From positions 50,504 to 114,503 of the forward strand of contig CAMDOF010000004.1 of assembly GCA_945903465.1 (NCBI GenBank): DNA of 64,000 nucleotides. The letters run 5' to 3'. The notes below the pieces were generated by a model. It saw only the letters and a list, made by a program, of their open reading frames with translations. It made no database searches and was not told the DNA's origin. Positions 1 to 9,275 of this stretch are shown in pieces (positions within the stretch are counted from its first letter, which is position 1; each line of letters opens with the position of its first letter). The position numbers and the translations under genes are program-made. Source of the stretch: Opitutus sp. GAS368. GTDB lineage: Bacteria > Verrucomicrobiota > Verrucomicrobiia > Opitutales > Opitutaceae.

Positions 1-1491
1 GATCGCGTAGTCGGAATATTTGACGGCGCCAGCGCGGCCGGAAGTTTTGGACGGGAGGTCGATTTTGCCCTCGGGAAAGGTGAACGGGCGATGATTGGAT
101 GTCGTCATGACAAAGTGAAAAAAGGGTTTGCCCGCACGGTGATCGCGGTCGGCCTCGCGCAAAGCCCAGCGGAATAAATCCTCGTCGCACGCGCCCCAGA
201 TATTGGCGAAGGTGATATCGTCAGGGCCGATCTTGGTACGATCCACGACCCGATAGCCGTTTTCGCCAAAAAAATAGTTCATATTATCGAAGTAGCCGTA
301 GCCACCGTAGATGAACGCGGTCTCATAGCCGCGGCTGCGGAAGACGGAGCCGAGACTAAACAGGTTTTCGTTGTTGGGCCGTTTGACCAGGGAACGGCCG
401 GCGGTGGGTGGAACCGAGAGGGTCAGGGTTTCCATGCCGCGATCGGTGCGGGTGCCGGTAGCGTAGAACTGGTCGAACACCAGACTTTTTTGCGCGATAC
501 CCTCGAGATTAGGCATGAGTTTCGAGGCGCGGTTGAAGTGACTGAGGAAGTCGGCGCTGAGGCTCTCGACGGTGATTTGGATAACATTGAGGCGGAGTTC
601 GGTGCCGGCGTGGCGGACGAGACGGAGTAAATCGCGGGGGTCGTTGGTGAGCGGTTGAGCACCATCGCGGGCGAGCAAGGCTTTGACGCGAATGAACGCG
701 TCGTCATCCGGCATCGTGGGGTAGAAGCGATCGTATTCGAGTTGATTGGCCCAAAATGCGGCGAAGAGTGACCAGAGGCCGCCTTTGGCGAGCTCTCGGT
801 TGTAGGTGTTGGCAAAATTAGGAACGTAGCTCTGCTGGAGCCCGGTGCCGACGACGGCGAGCGCGAGCGACCAGACGGCCGCGTGGCGCCAGCGAGTTGG
901 GGCGCTCGCCGGTGGGGCGGAGAGCCATCGGCGGACCGCGCCGGTGCGTACGAAAATTCCGTAAATGACCGCCGTCGTCGCGAATAGTCCGCCGTAGATC
1001 GCGGCCATGGGGTAAGATTCGCGGATATTCCCGATAACCTCGGTGGTGTAGACGAGGTAGTCGACGGCGATGAAATTGAAACGCGCCCCAAATTCATCCC
1101 AGAAGAGCCATTCCGAAACGGCGTTGAAAAGAAGCAGGTAAAGGATGACCAGCAGCGAGCTATGGGCGAACCAGCGGCCGGCGGCGGCTTGGAAAAAATT
1201 GCGAGGGAGGCACGCGAGGAGACCGGCGTACGGCACCGCCCACCAGAGCGCGGCACTCGTATCGTAGACGGCGCCGCAGAGATAGGCGGCTGGCAGCGTG
1301 AGATCCCAAGCGACCTCGTTGGCGGACTTGAGCAGCAGGGCCGTCCGGGTCGCGAAACCCACGAAGGCGGCTAACGCGAGCGCGAGCCAGACACCGCCAT
1401 GTCGTTGTTGCAGGCAACGGTCGATGAGCGTAGCCGGACGCGGGGAGGAATCGTTAGATTCAGAGAAAGTCGGGGGCAGCAAAGTGCCCAT
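1..1491 (-). CDS. LTA synthase-family membrane sulfatase/phosphatidylglycerol transferase-like protein (partial, C-terminus outside window)
   Basis: The reading frame is open from the ATG at 1491 to the left edge, giving 497 residues without a stop. The N-terminal half has about five hydrophobic segments (roughly residues 34-55, 65-95, 113-130, 163-182 and 205-222). A soluble sulfatase-fold domain follows. Its visible motifs are VESLSADF (308-315, metal-binding Glu region), ATGTRTDRGMET (344-355, the Thr-containing nucleophile region of this family) and MTTSNHRPF (462-470, conserved His). Members of the family transfer glycerol-phosphate or phosphoethanolamine-type groups to envelope polymers outside the membrane. 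In Gram-negative bacteria the substrate is usually unknown and no neighbour indicates it here. The C-terminal metal ligands lie beyond the edge. The family call is firm; the substrate is not. Confidence 0.88.
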   Translation of the reverse strand, partial: MGTLLPPTFSESNDSSPRPATLIDRCLQQRHGGVWLALALAAFVGFATRTALLLKSANEVAWDLTLPAAYLCGAVYDTSAALWWAVPYAGLLACLPRNFFQAAAGRWFAHSSLLVILYLLLFNAVSEWLFWDEFGARFNFIAVDYLVYTTEVIGNIRESYPMAAIYGGLFATTAVIYGIFVRTGAVRRWLSAPPASAPTRWRHAAVWSLALAVVGTGLQQSYVPNFANTYNRELAKGGLWSLFAAFWANQLEYDRFYPTMPDDDAFIRVKALLARDGAQPLTNDPRDLLRLVRHAGTELRLNVIQITVESLSADFLSHFNRASKLMPNLEGIAQKSLVFDQFYATGTRTDRGMETLTLSVPPTAGRSLVKRPNNENLFSLGSVFRSRGYETAFIYGGYGYFDNMNYFFGENGYRVVDRTKIGPDDITFANIWGACDEDLFRWALREADRDHRAGKPFFHFVMTTSNHRPFTFPEGKIDLPSKTSGRAGAVKYSDYAI

Positions 1492-1998
1492 GATCGGTAA
1501 GCAGCGCGGGCCTGGATGCAATCGTCATTCAACGAAGATCGATGGGAGATGGCGATGGCCATGGCTGGAAACTGATCGAGCCATGAAACGGGGCGTTTGT
1601 TTTCGAGGTTTCAGTTTGGCCGGTCGGGCATCATCTCAAGCCGCCAGCGCGGCGGCGGCATTGGCTCAATGATGGCGCGCACCCCGCGTGCTCGCGGCGC
1701 GGTTCATCCGCACGGGTGGGGGCGTAATCGCAACGCCCGCGGTCGCGAGGGTTTTTCTCGAGCGGCGAGCGCCGGTGAGCTGTGATTTGTCCCGAAGGTC
1801 AGGCTCGCGGCGGCGGGACCATTCCAAGGCGAAATTTTTTATCACTGGCTTTGATCCCGATCGCTGTCGGAACTTGGACTTTCACTATCAGGCAACACGC
1901 TCGCGCTCCTTTTTAAGCCGAAGTCGAGAACTTACTAGCCGTTGGGTTAAGGATAAGAGGCGCAGGGCAGGGGTCGAGCTCCCGTCTCTTGGCCGCGC
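1492..1998. other. Intergenic stretch, no gene recognised
   Basis: This GC-rich stretch lies between the membrane sulfatase start and the terminator of the TonB receptor gene. Short reading frames run through it on both strands, but none has recognisable motifs or a convincing start. It presumably contains the promoter of the leftward sulfatase gene. Confidence 0.5.
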
Positions 1999-2033
1999 AA
2001 AAAAAACCGCCGGCGCGAGGGCCGGCGGTTTTG
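1999..2033 (-). terminator. Intrinsic terminator of the TonB receptor gene
   Basis: A perfect inverted repeat (AAAACCGCCGGC, six-base loop, GCCGGCGGTTTT; 2003-2014 and 2021-2032) lies 45 bp beyond the stop of the leftward TonB receptor. Read on the minus strand it is followed by a run of U from the A-tract at 1999-2006. This is a textbook Rho-independent terminator. Confidence 0.9.
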
Positions 2034-2077
2034 AAGGGGACGCGGAGTTCCGCGTTGGGCGGGCTTCGTCGGGGTAC

Positions 2078-4474
2078 TTAGCGCCGGCCCGCGTTATGGT
2101 TGAGCGAGTAGGTGAGAAAGATCGAGCGGCGGTCTCCGGGGATCTTGTTGGCGCGCAGGTAATCGAGATCAAACAGGTTGTTGATGTTCAGGGCAACCGA
2201 GTGATCGAAATGGGAATTGCTGGGGAGCCGATAGCGGGTACCGAGGTTCCAGAGCGCGTAGGACGGCACGCGCAGGCGCCACTGATTGGTGGTGCGGGTC
2301 ACGACGACTTGGCCGCCGACCCGCGCGGTCGTGTCCCCAGCGTTGGGCGCTTCTGTGGGAGTGGCGGCGACATAGGTGAAGCCGAGGTTCGCGGAGAAGC
2401 CTTTCAACTGCGCCGCGGCCGGTGAATATTTGACATAGGCACCACCGTTTTGAGGGGAGATGCCGTTGACCCGGCGACCAACCGCCTCGGGAAACAGACT
2501 GCCGAAATTACTGTAAATCGAATAGACGTGGCCCCAACTGCCGCCGACGTTAAATTCTTTGGTCACGTTATAGTTCACGTCGATCTCGTAGCCACGCACC
2601 AGTTGGTCGCCGTCGCGGCGGGTCGTGGTTATGTAGGTGCCCGAGCCCGGCGGAGTCTCGACGGAATCGCTCACGGAAACGTTGTGCCGGGTCGCGTAGA
2701 ACCCACTGACCGTGAAGTTCAGCTGATCGTTGAGAAAGGCTCCCTTTAATCCGTAGTCGTAGCCCTCGGCGGTCTCGGCCGCATAATCAGGCAGTGCCAC
2801 CGTCGGAGTCGCGTCGGATTGGGGCACGAAGTAGCTTTCGCTGTAGTTCGCGAAGACGCGCAGCTTTGAAGTCAGCTTGTAGTTGATGCCGAAGTTGGGC
2901 TTGAGCCCTGACTTCATTGACTTGGCGAGGAGCTGGCCCGGTAGATAACCCGCGGGGGGAGCCGTGAAATCGCGGTGACGGAAACGGACGGCATCGTAGC
3001 GAGCGCCAACGTAGGCGAGCAGGCTGCCGTCGAACAAAGCGGTTTGCTGGCGGAGAAGCGCGCCGGCCACCGTGACGCGTTGTTTGCGGATGCGGGTGGA
3101 AACGCCCTTGGCCCCATCAAACCAGTAAGGAAAATAATTGATTGGGCTGATCGGCCGGAGCGTCCCGCTATCGAGGGTGACAGCACGCATCGCCGCGCTC
3201 CACGCGACGAGCTCTGGATTGGTGGCCACCGCATAGCTGCGGGATGGGTCCCAACGATAGTAGTCATTCACGTCGGCGGCGAAAAGGGTGCGGTGCTCGA
3301 TCGTGTGATTATTGGTCCAGTAGTGCGCGAGTAAATCGGCTTGGGTGCCGCCGCCATCCTCAATGATCTGCCCCTTGCTGGGAATAGCCCCGCGAACCAC
3401 CGTGATGGGCGCCCCCGCGACCGCGGGATTGATGTTAACAGTCGGCCAACCGTTGTTGGAATTGTAATCCCAGCGGCGCATCCGGTAATAATTGGCCGAG
3501 GCGCGCACGCTCCAAATCGCGTCCAAACGCTTGTCGTAGTTAGCGGTAAAACTGCTGCCGCCACGGGTGAGTTCGCTGTTCGGGCCGTAGGCGTTGTACT
3601 GGGCGAGGTTTTTGGCGTAACCGACAATTTCATCATCGGTCGTCACCGCGGTGCCTTTCTGGTCGTTGATGAGGGGTGAGGCGCCATTGGGTGAGTGGCG
3701 AATTTGCAGCAGGTATTCACCGGAGAGGAGGAGAGTGCCGCCGTTGTCGAAGGTGTGCTTGATGGCGCCGTAGTATTCGAGATTCCGGTTGCGGGCATAC
3801 TCTTGGCCAAACTCGCGTTGATACTGGCTGCCAGTCACGATGTACGACGTTTTTCCGAGTGCCTCGATCGGGACCGGACCGGTGGCCTCAAGCGTCAGGC
3901 GCTGCGTGCCGTAGTCGCCGACATTGTAGCTGAGTTTCTCGTTCTGCCGATCCTTCGGGGCCTTCGAAATCATGTTGATCATGCCGCCGGGGGACGTACG
4001 CCCGTAAATCGCGGCGTTGGAACCTTTGATGATTTCGATCCGGTCGACGTTGCTGGATCCGTAGCGCCCAAGACGGAAAAAACCGTCGCGCAGCTGATAC
4101 GTGGAGCTGAAACCGCGCAGATTAAAGCTGCCCCCGATGTCCAGCCCGGTGAAACTGCCAATCTGGACGATATTATCCGCGAGCTCAAAAATACCGAAAT
4201 CCTCGAGAAACTCGCTGGTCAGCACGTTAACCGTGTAAGGCAGGTCGATGATTTTGGTCGCGACGCGCGATCCTGTCATCGTCTCGGAGGGGGCGTACCC
4301 GCGATCGGGGTCCGCTTTAACGGAGAATTCCGAGAGCCGGATCACGTCATCCGAGGATTTTGGGCCAGTGGTCGTTCCGCCCTTCGGAGCGGTTTGTGCG
4401 TGTATGCCGGTGAGTGCGAGCAAGACCGAGGCCACGGCGATGATCGTACGGTTATTATGGGTTTTTCTATTCAT
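2078..4474 (-). CDS. TonB-dependent siderophore-type outer-membrane receptor
   Basis: This is a 798-residue protein. The start at 4474 was chosen because it places a signal peptide (hydrophobic stretch then GIHAQ) at the N-terminus; the frame is open further upstream but that sequence does not look coding. After a short linker the plug domain begins with VATKIIDLPYTVNVL and contains GSFNLRGF, RDGF and VDRIEIIKGSNAAIYG, the typical arrangement of FhuA/FpvA-like receptors. The rest is a 22-strand-type barrel. The C-terminus ends in basic residues rather than the usual terminal Phe. It imports a large ligand, energised by TonB. It is divergent from a LacI regulator 162 bp away, which suggests sugar-responsive control and therefore possibly a carbohydrate ligand despite the siderophore-type plug. 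Confidence 0.9.
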   Translation of the reverse strand: MNRKTHNNRTIIAVASVLLALTGIHAQTAPKGGTTTGPKSSDDVIRLSEFSVKADPDRGYAPSETMTGSRVATKIIDLPYTVNVLTSEFLEDFGIFELADNIVQIGSFTGLDIGGSFNLRGFSSTYQLRDGFFRLGRYGSSNVDRIEIIKGSNAAIYGRTSPGGMINMISKAPKDRQNEKLSYNVGDYGTQRLTLEATGPVPIEALGKTSYIVTGSQYQREFGQEYARNRNLEYYGAIKHTFDNGGTLLLSGEYLLQIRHSPNGASPLINDQKGTAVTTDDEIVGYAKNLAQYNAYGPNSELTRGGSSFTANYDKRLDAIWSVRASANYYRMRRWDYNSNNGWPTVNINPAVAGAPITVVRGAIPSKGQIIEDGGGTQADLLAHYWTNNHTIEHRTLFAADVNDYYRWDPSRSYAVATNPELVAWSAAMRAVTLDSGTLRPISPINYFPYWFDGAKGVSTRIRKQRVTVAGALLRQQTALFDGSLLAYVGARYDAVRFRHRDFTAPPAGYLPGQLLAKSMKSGLKPNFGINYKLTSKLRVFANYSESYFVPQSDATPTVALPDYAAETAEGYDYGLKGAFLNDQLNFTVSGFYATRHNVSVSDSVETPPGSGTYITTTRRDGDQLVRGYEIDVNYNVTKEFNVGGSWGHVYSIYSNFGSLFPEAVGRRVNGISPQNGGAYVKYSPAAAQLKGFSANLGFTYVAATPTEAPNAGDTTARVGGQVVVTRTTNQWRLRVPSYALWNLGTRYRLPSNSHFDHSVALNINNLFDLDYLRANKIPGDRRSIFLTYSLNHNAGRR

Positions 4475-4636
4475 GCTTGGGTGGTTGTTGGTTGGTTCGG
4501 TGAGCTTGCCGTTTAAGTCGGCGCGCTGAGCGCACGAGTCGCTTGAGCTGTTCACTCTTTGCCCACGCACGACAAATCTCATACCACCCGTTTGCGCTTT
4601 GGGGTAAAACGAATCAGATGCTTTTATCCTTAAACG

Positions 4637-5695
4637 ATGACTCTCGCCATCACGATGAAAACCATTGCCGCGCAGGCTGGGGTGACGCAGGCAACGGTCT
4701 CGATGAGCTTGGCGAACAATCCGCGGATTCCGGTGGTCACGCGGGAGCGGATTCAGGCGATTGCGCGTAAACTTAATTACGAGCCCAACCCCTATATTTC
4801 GACCCTCATGAGGGTCCGGCGGCAGGGCAAGCCGTTGCCGGGTAATCCCGTGTTGGCTTTGGTGAACGCGCAGAGCACGGTGACCGGCTGGCGGGAGCAC
4901 ACCGCGCCAACCATTCGGCAGATGCGGGAAGGCGCGTTGGCACGGGCGACGGCGCGCGGCTATCGCACGGAGGAGCTCTGGTTGCACCGCGACGGCATGT
5001 CGAATGCGCGATTCTCCCAAATGCTCCACGCGCGTGGGATTCAGGGGCTCTTGCTCAGTCCACTGGCCGAGGGCGAGCCCGTCCCCTCCCTCCATTGGCC
5101 GCATTTCGCGACGGTGTGCTTAAGCGTGCCGTTACCGTCTCTCCCTCTCACGACCGTGTGCAACGATCATTACTTTTCCAGTGGGCAAGCCGTGCGGGAG
5201 TGTCACCGGAGGGGGTATCGCCGTCCAGGTCTGATTTTACACCGCGAGCACCAACTGCGTTTTCAAGGTCGCTGGGAGGCTGGATTTCTTTTGGGCCGTA
5301 CGCTCTTTGCCGGCATCAAGCTGGCCGACGTTTTGTATGTCGACGACTGGCTCGATGCTCCGCGGATCTTGGGCTGGTTAAAAAAACAGAAACCCGACGT
5401 GATCATCACGCCATCCGCCGAGCCTTTGGTCAGCACGCTGACCGCCGCTGGCTGCAGGATCCCCGCTGATCTGGGCCTCGCGCTGTTGGCTTGTCCGAGG
5501 CTCGGCGATGCGTGCAGCGGCGTTTTCCAAAACGGCCGAATGATTGGATCGCTCGCGATTGACGTCCTCACCAGCCTAGTGGAGCGAAACGAGCGCGGTC
5601 TGCCCGAGCAGGGAAACACGGTCATGTTGGAGGGAAACTGGAATGAGGGCACCACGCTGCGCGCCGTCAGGTCCGAGCCAAATGTTGGCTTGTAA
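4637..5695 (+). CDS. LacI-family transcriptional regulator
   Basis: This 352-residue regulator has a LacI helix-turn-helix at the N-terminus (MKTIAAQAGVTQATVSMSL, residues 7-25) and the hinge segment LNYEPNPY. A periplasmic-binding-protein-like effector domain follows (about 70-345). Translation may start at 4637 or at the second ATG at 4655, which is the more usual family start. It is divergent from the TonB receptor at 2078-4474 and only 49 bp upstream of the PVC CxxCH gene, so it probably controls both. The short intergenic region has no perfect palindrome that I could assign as its operator. The effector is unknown; family members respond to sugars or sugar phosphates. Confidence 0.93.
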   Translation: MTLAITMKTIAAQAGVTQATVSMSLANNPRIPVVTRERIQAIARKLNYEPNPYISTLMRVRRQGKPLPGNPVLALVNAQSTVTGWREHTAPTIRQMREGALARATARGYRTEELWLHRDGMSNARFSQMLHARGIQGLLLSPLAEGEPVPSLHWPHFATVCLSVPLPSLPLTTVCNDHYFSSGQAVRECHRRGYRRPGLILHREHQLRFQGRWEAGFLLGRTLFAGIKLADVLYVDDWLDAPRILGWLKKQKPDVIITPSAEPLVSTLTAAGCRIPADLGLALLACPRLGDACSGVFQNGRMIGSLAIDVLTSLVERNERGLPEQGNTVMLEGNWNEGTTLRAVRSEPNVGL

Positions 5696-5744
5696 CTAAG
5701 AGGTTACTCCAGCCAACCTGAGGTCTTTACTTTCCCTTTTTACG

Positions 5745-8700
5745 ATGAAGTTGATCCCCTGTTTTATCTACGCGACCTTAGCTTCTGCGGTACTCGCGGC
5801 GGTCGCCCCAAAGACAAAGGCGACGTACACCCAAGTTTATGGCGAGACGACCGGTGCCGTGAGCGTCGACCCAGCGAAGGATTTACCGCGCTACCCTGCG
5901 GTCGAGGTGAAAGACGCCGTCGCCACGTGGAAGGTCAAACCCGGGTTCAAGCTCCAGCTGGCGGCCAACGAGCCCCAAGTCCGCGATCCGATCGCACTTT
6001 GCTTTGATGAAAACGGGCGAATGTTCGTCTGCGAGATGATCGATTATTCGGAGGAGCGCGAACGCGATCCCCACCTCGGGCGCATCCGGATGCTAGAGGA
6101 CAAGGACGGCGACGGGTTTTACGAGACCGCCACTATTTTTGCTGATAATCTGCCTTGGCCCACCGGTCTGATTTGGGCCAACGGCGGGCTCTTCGTGGGG
6201 GCGACGCCGGATATTTGGCGCTTCGAAGATCGCGATGGCGATGGGCGCGCCGAGGTGAGAGAGAAAGTATTCACTGGCTTTGGCTCGGGCCTCCCGCGGT
6301 TGAACGTGCAGGCCTTGATGAATGGTTTTCAATGGGGCCAGGACAACCGGGTCCACGTTCAGAGCGCGAGTGGCAATCGGGGGAAAATCACGAACCTAAA
6401 GCGTCCTGATTTGCCGGAGGTGGAGTTGGCCGCCCGCGATTTCTGGTTCGATCCCCGCACTTACGAGTTTGGTTTCGAGGCGGGCGGGGCCCAGTATGGC
6501 ATGAGCTTCGATGACTACGGCCGGAAATTTGGCTGCTCCAATTCCGATCATCTCCAGTTCTTTGTTTATGATGATCGTTACGCGGCGCGGAATCCGTTTT
6601 TTACCATGCCGCCGGCGCGCCAGAGTATCGCGGCCGATGGTGGCTCCGCGGAGGTGTACCGGATAAGCCCCGACGAGCCGTGGCGAATTATTCGCACCCG
6701 TTGGCGAATTGGCGGGGTGGTCAAAGGCGCGGTGGAAGGCGGCGGTCGCGTCAGCGGTTACTTTACCGGTGCCACGGGTACGGTTGTGTTTCGCGGCGAT
6801 GCTTACGGTACGGATTTTGTGAACAACACGTTCACGGGCGATGCCGGCGGGCAACTGATCCATCGCAAAAAAATTTATCCCAACGGCGTCAGCCTGATCG
6901 GTCGGCGGCCCGACGATGAGCAGACCTTTGAGTTTGCCGCGAGCACCGACACTTGGGTACGCGTCGTGAATATGGCGAATGCGCCCGATGGCACGCTGCA
7001 TATTTGCGATATGTACCGTGAGGTGATCGAACATCCGTGGAGTATCCCAGAGGAAATTAAACGGCACATTGATTTAAACAACGGCAACGAGCGCGGACGC
7101 ATTTATCGGCTCGTGCCCACGGGGACAACTTGGCAGCGCCGCAGCCAAGTCGCGCTCGGTCGCGCGAGCACGGCCGAGCTGGTTGCCACCTTGGAGCATC
7201 CCAACGGCTGGCACCGCGACACCGCCTCGCGCCTGCTCTACGAGCGGCAAGATCAGACGGCCGTTCCCTTGCTCGCGCCGCTGTTGCGCGCTTCGGCGCG
7301 ACCTCTCGCTCGCTTGCACGCTCTGGGGGTGCTCGCGGGTCTGCACGGCCTCGACATTCCAGCGGTGCTCGTTGGTTTGGGCGATTCTGATGCCCATGTG
7401 CGCGAGCGGGCGGTGCTCCTCTCGGAGAAAGTCGCGACGCCGGGGGCCTTGTCTCTGGCGCTCGTCGAAAAACTCGCTGGTCTCGTCGGTGATGCGAGCG
7501 CCCGGGTGCGCTTTCAGCTCGCTCTGACGTTGCCCACCCTGCTCGCGGTCCAAGCCTCGCCGGGATTGTCCGCGGCGCTGGTGAAGCTGGCGGGGCGCGA
7601 CTTCGCAGACGCTTGGATTGCGGCGGCCATACTCAGCGGGCCGACAGAGATTGTGAGCGGTACACTTTTTTCAGCAATGACCGGGGATCTCGCGACGGCT
7701 CGCCAGGCGGCCTCGTTCGTCGCGAAACTGATCGAGATTCGCGCCGCCGCCCAGCCTGTCGAGGGTGCCGCCGATTTGATCGAAATCCTGGCCCAGCCCG
7801 GCACGAGCGTATCCTGGGTGCGCGCTTTCGGCGATGGCTTGCGGCGGGCCGGTTCTTCGATTGAGCAAGTGGATCGCAGCGCTCGGCTGGCGGCAGTCTT
7901 TGCCCGGGCCGCCGTCGTCGCGACCGATCCCAAGGCGGCGAGCGCGCCTCGTCTCGAGGCGATCGAGTTACTCGGGGTCGCGGCCTACACCCAGTCACGG
8001 GAGGCGCTGGTCGCGAGTTTTTCTGCAGGCCAGCCTGAGGCCGTGCAGGTCGCGGCGATCAAGACGCTCGCACACTATCCTTCGCCCGAAGTGAGCACCG
8101 CGCTCCTGCGGGCTTGGGCCGGCTTTGCCCCCAAGGCCAAGGCCGCGGCGCTCGTCGCCTTTGGCGCGCGCGACGAGCGGGCCCTCGCCTTGCTCAAGGC
8201 GATTCAAGGCGGAAAAATTGCGGCCGACGCACTTTCCGCGGCACAGGTCCAAGCTTTCGTAAATCATAAAAATGGGCAGGTCGCCGTGCTTGCGAAAAAT
8301 GCGCTGGCCACGGTGCTGCCTCCGGCTCGCGCCGAGGTCGTCGCCAGATTTGCACCCGCCGCCGGTTTGGTGGGCGACGCCGCGCGCGGCAAGGTCCAGT
8401 TTTTAGGCCGGTGTATGATCTGCCACGTTGCCGGCCAGGAGGGAATGGCGCTCGGTCCAGATCTCGTCACCGTCAAGGCCAAGGGTCGCGAGGCGCTCCT
8501 CACGGCTATCCTTGAACCCCACAAGGAAGTCGCGCCCCAATACATCGCCTACGATGTCACCACCAAAGATGGTAATGCTTATACGGGAATCATCGCGCGC
8601 GACGACGCTACGAGTCTCACGCTTAAAATCATGGGCGGGGCGGAAGTCTCCCTTGCTCGCACCAATATCAAGGGGAGTTCCTCGACAGGCAAAAGCCTCA

Positions 8701-8777
8701 TGCCCGAGGGGCTCGAGGCCGGCTTAAGCGTTCAAGCCATGGCCGATCTGCTGACGTTTATCGAGACACTGCCATAA
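5745..8777 (+). CDS. PVC-type heme-binding CxxCH protein (membrane-bound dehydrogenase-like, with HEAT-like repeats)
   Basis: This 1010-residue exported protein begins with a signal peptide (ATLASAVLAAVA). The N-terminal domain (about 55-460) is a beta-propeller of the Pirellula/Verrucomicrobium dehydrogenase type, with GKMFVCEM-like and DKDGDGF-type calcium-binding loops (EDKDGDGFYE, EDRDGDGRAE). An alpha-helical HEAT-like region follows (about 480-870). The C-terminal cytochrome c domain has one heme site, CMICH, at 890-894. Proteins with this domain order are common in Planctomycetota and Verrucomicrobiota and are thought to oxidise sugars or related compounds in the periplasm; the substrate is unknown. 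The position 49 bp after the LacI gene suggests co-transcription with it. Confidence 0.92.
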   Translation: MKLIPCFIYATLASAVLAAVAPKTKATYTQVYGETTGAVSVDPAKDLPRYPAVEVKDAVATWKVKPGFKLQLAANEPQVRDPIALCFDENGRMFVCEMIDYSEERERDPHLGRIRMLEDKDGDGFYETATIFADNLPWPTGLIWANGGLFVGATPDIWRFEDRDGDGRAEVREKVFTGFGSGLPRLNVQALMNGFQWGQDNRVHVQSASGNRGKITNLKRPDLPEVELAARDFWFDPRTYEFGFEAGGAQYGMSFDDYGRKFGCSNSDHLQFFVYDDRYAARNPFFTMPPARQSIAADGGSAEVYRISPDEPWRIIRTRWRIGGVVKGAVEGGGRVSGYFTGATGTVVFRGDAYGTDFVNNTFTGDAGGQLIHRKKIYPNGVSLIGRRPDDEQTFEFAASTDTWVRVVNMANAPDGTLHICDMYREVIEHPWSIPEEIKRHIDLNNGNERGRIYRLVPTGTTWQRRSQVALGRASTAELVATLEHPNGWHRDTASRLLYERQDQTAVPLLAPLLRASARPLARLHALGVLAGLHGLDIPAVLVGLGDSDAHVRERAVLLSEKVATPGALSLALVEKLAGLVGDASARVRFQLALTLPTLLAVQASPGLSAALVKLAGRDFADAWIAAAILSGPTEIVSGTLFSAMTGDLATARQAASFVAKLIEIRAAAQPVEGAADLIEILAQPGTSVSWVRAFGDGLRRAGSSIEQVDRSARLAAVFARAAVVATDPKAASAPRLEAIELLGVAAYTQSREALVASFSAGQPEAVQVAAIKTLAHYPSPEVSTALLRAWAGFAPKAKAAALVAFGARDERALALLKAIQGGKIAADALSAAQVQAFVNHKNGQVAVLAKNALATVLPPARAEVVARFAPAAGLVGDAARGKVQFLGRCMICHVAGQEGMALGPDLVTVKAKGREALLTAILEPHKEVAPQYIAYDVTTKDGNAYTGIIARDDATSLTLKIMGGAEVSLARTNIKGSSSTGKSLMPEGLEAGLSVQAMADLLTFIETLP

Positions 8778-8951
8778 TCTTCGAGCGCCCACCGCGTCCG
8801 CTCCGGCTTCCCCAACGCCAGTCGCCGCCACACCTGCGTCGAACCCGACAAAGCCACTGGCAGACCAGCCCGCTCCTGCTGGCGCCCCGGCTGCCCGCGG
8901 CCAAGTTCCTCGCTTTGCGGGGCCCCGCCTCGACCCAGCCCGCATCCGCTG

Positions 8952-9059
8952 GGCGCTCGGTCCCTGCCCAACCGCACCTCCGCGCGACTTACGCTCCGCA
9001 AGCAGGGAGTTGAAGCCTAGATGGCGCTCGGTCCCTGCCCAACCGCACCTCCGCGCGAC
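8952..9059. repeat. Two-copy direct repeat A (37 bp copies, 71 bp period)
   Basis: A 37-bp sequence at 8952-8988, beginning GGCGCTCGGTCCC and ending CCGCGCGAC, is repeated without mismatch at 9023-9059. A 34-bp unrelated spacer separates the copies. The pair lies in the 498-bp gap between the PVC CxxCH gene and the Gfo/Idh/MocA gene, 174 bp after the stop codon. The rest of the gap shows no gene. Five similarly spaced pairs with different sequences occur elsewhere in the window. Confidence 0.95.
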
Positions 9060-9275
9060 GGTCATTGAAACCATCATCCCTAGTTCCCGCAGCTTTCCGC
9101 AGTTACGCTCGCTTGCGCGGGGTGGTTCGTTGACTCGCTGGTGCGTCCGTTTAACCGTTTAACCAGCACATTACCCTCACCCTCTTCGCGGCGATCGGTG
9201 TATCGCGTATCTTTATGCAGAAAGAGGTTGCCGCCGCTTTTTCCAAGCGACGACACTTGGCGCTCTCTTATCTCT

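Noticed and set aside
423..1256. 277-codon plus-strand frame at the left end
   Set aside because: It is the antisense shadow of the LTA-synthase-family gene, whose minus-strand frame is open across the whole left end with clear sulfatase motifs.
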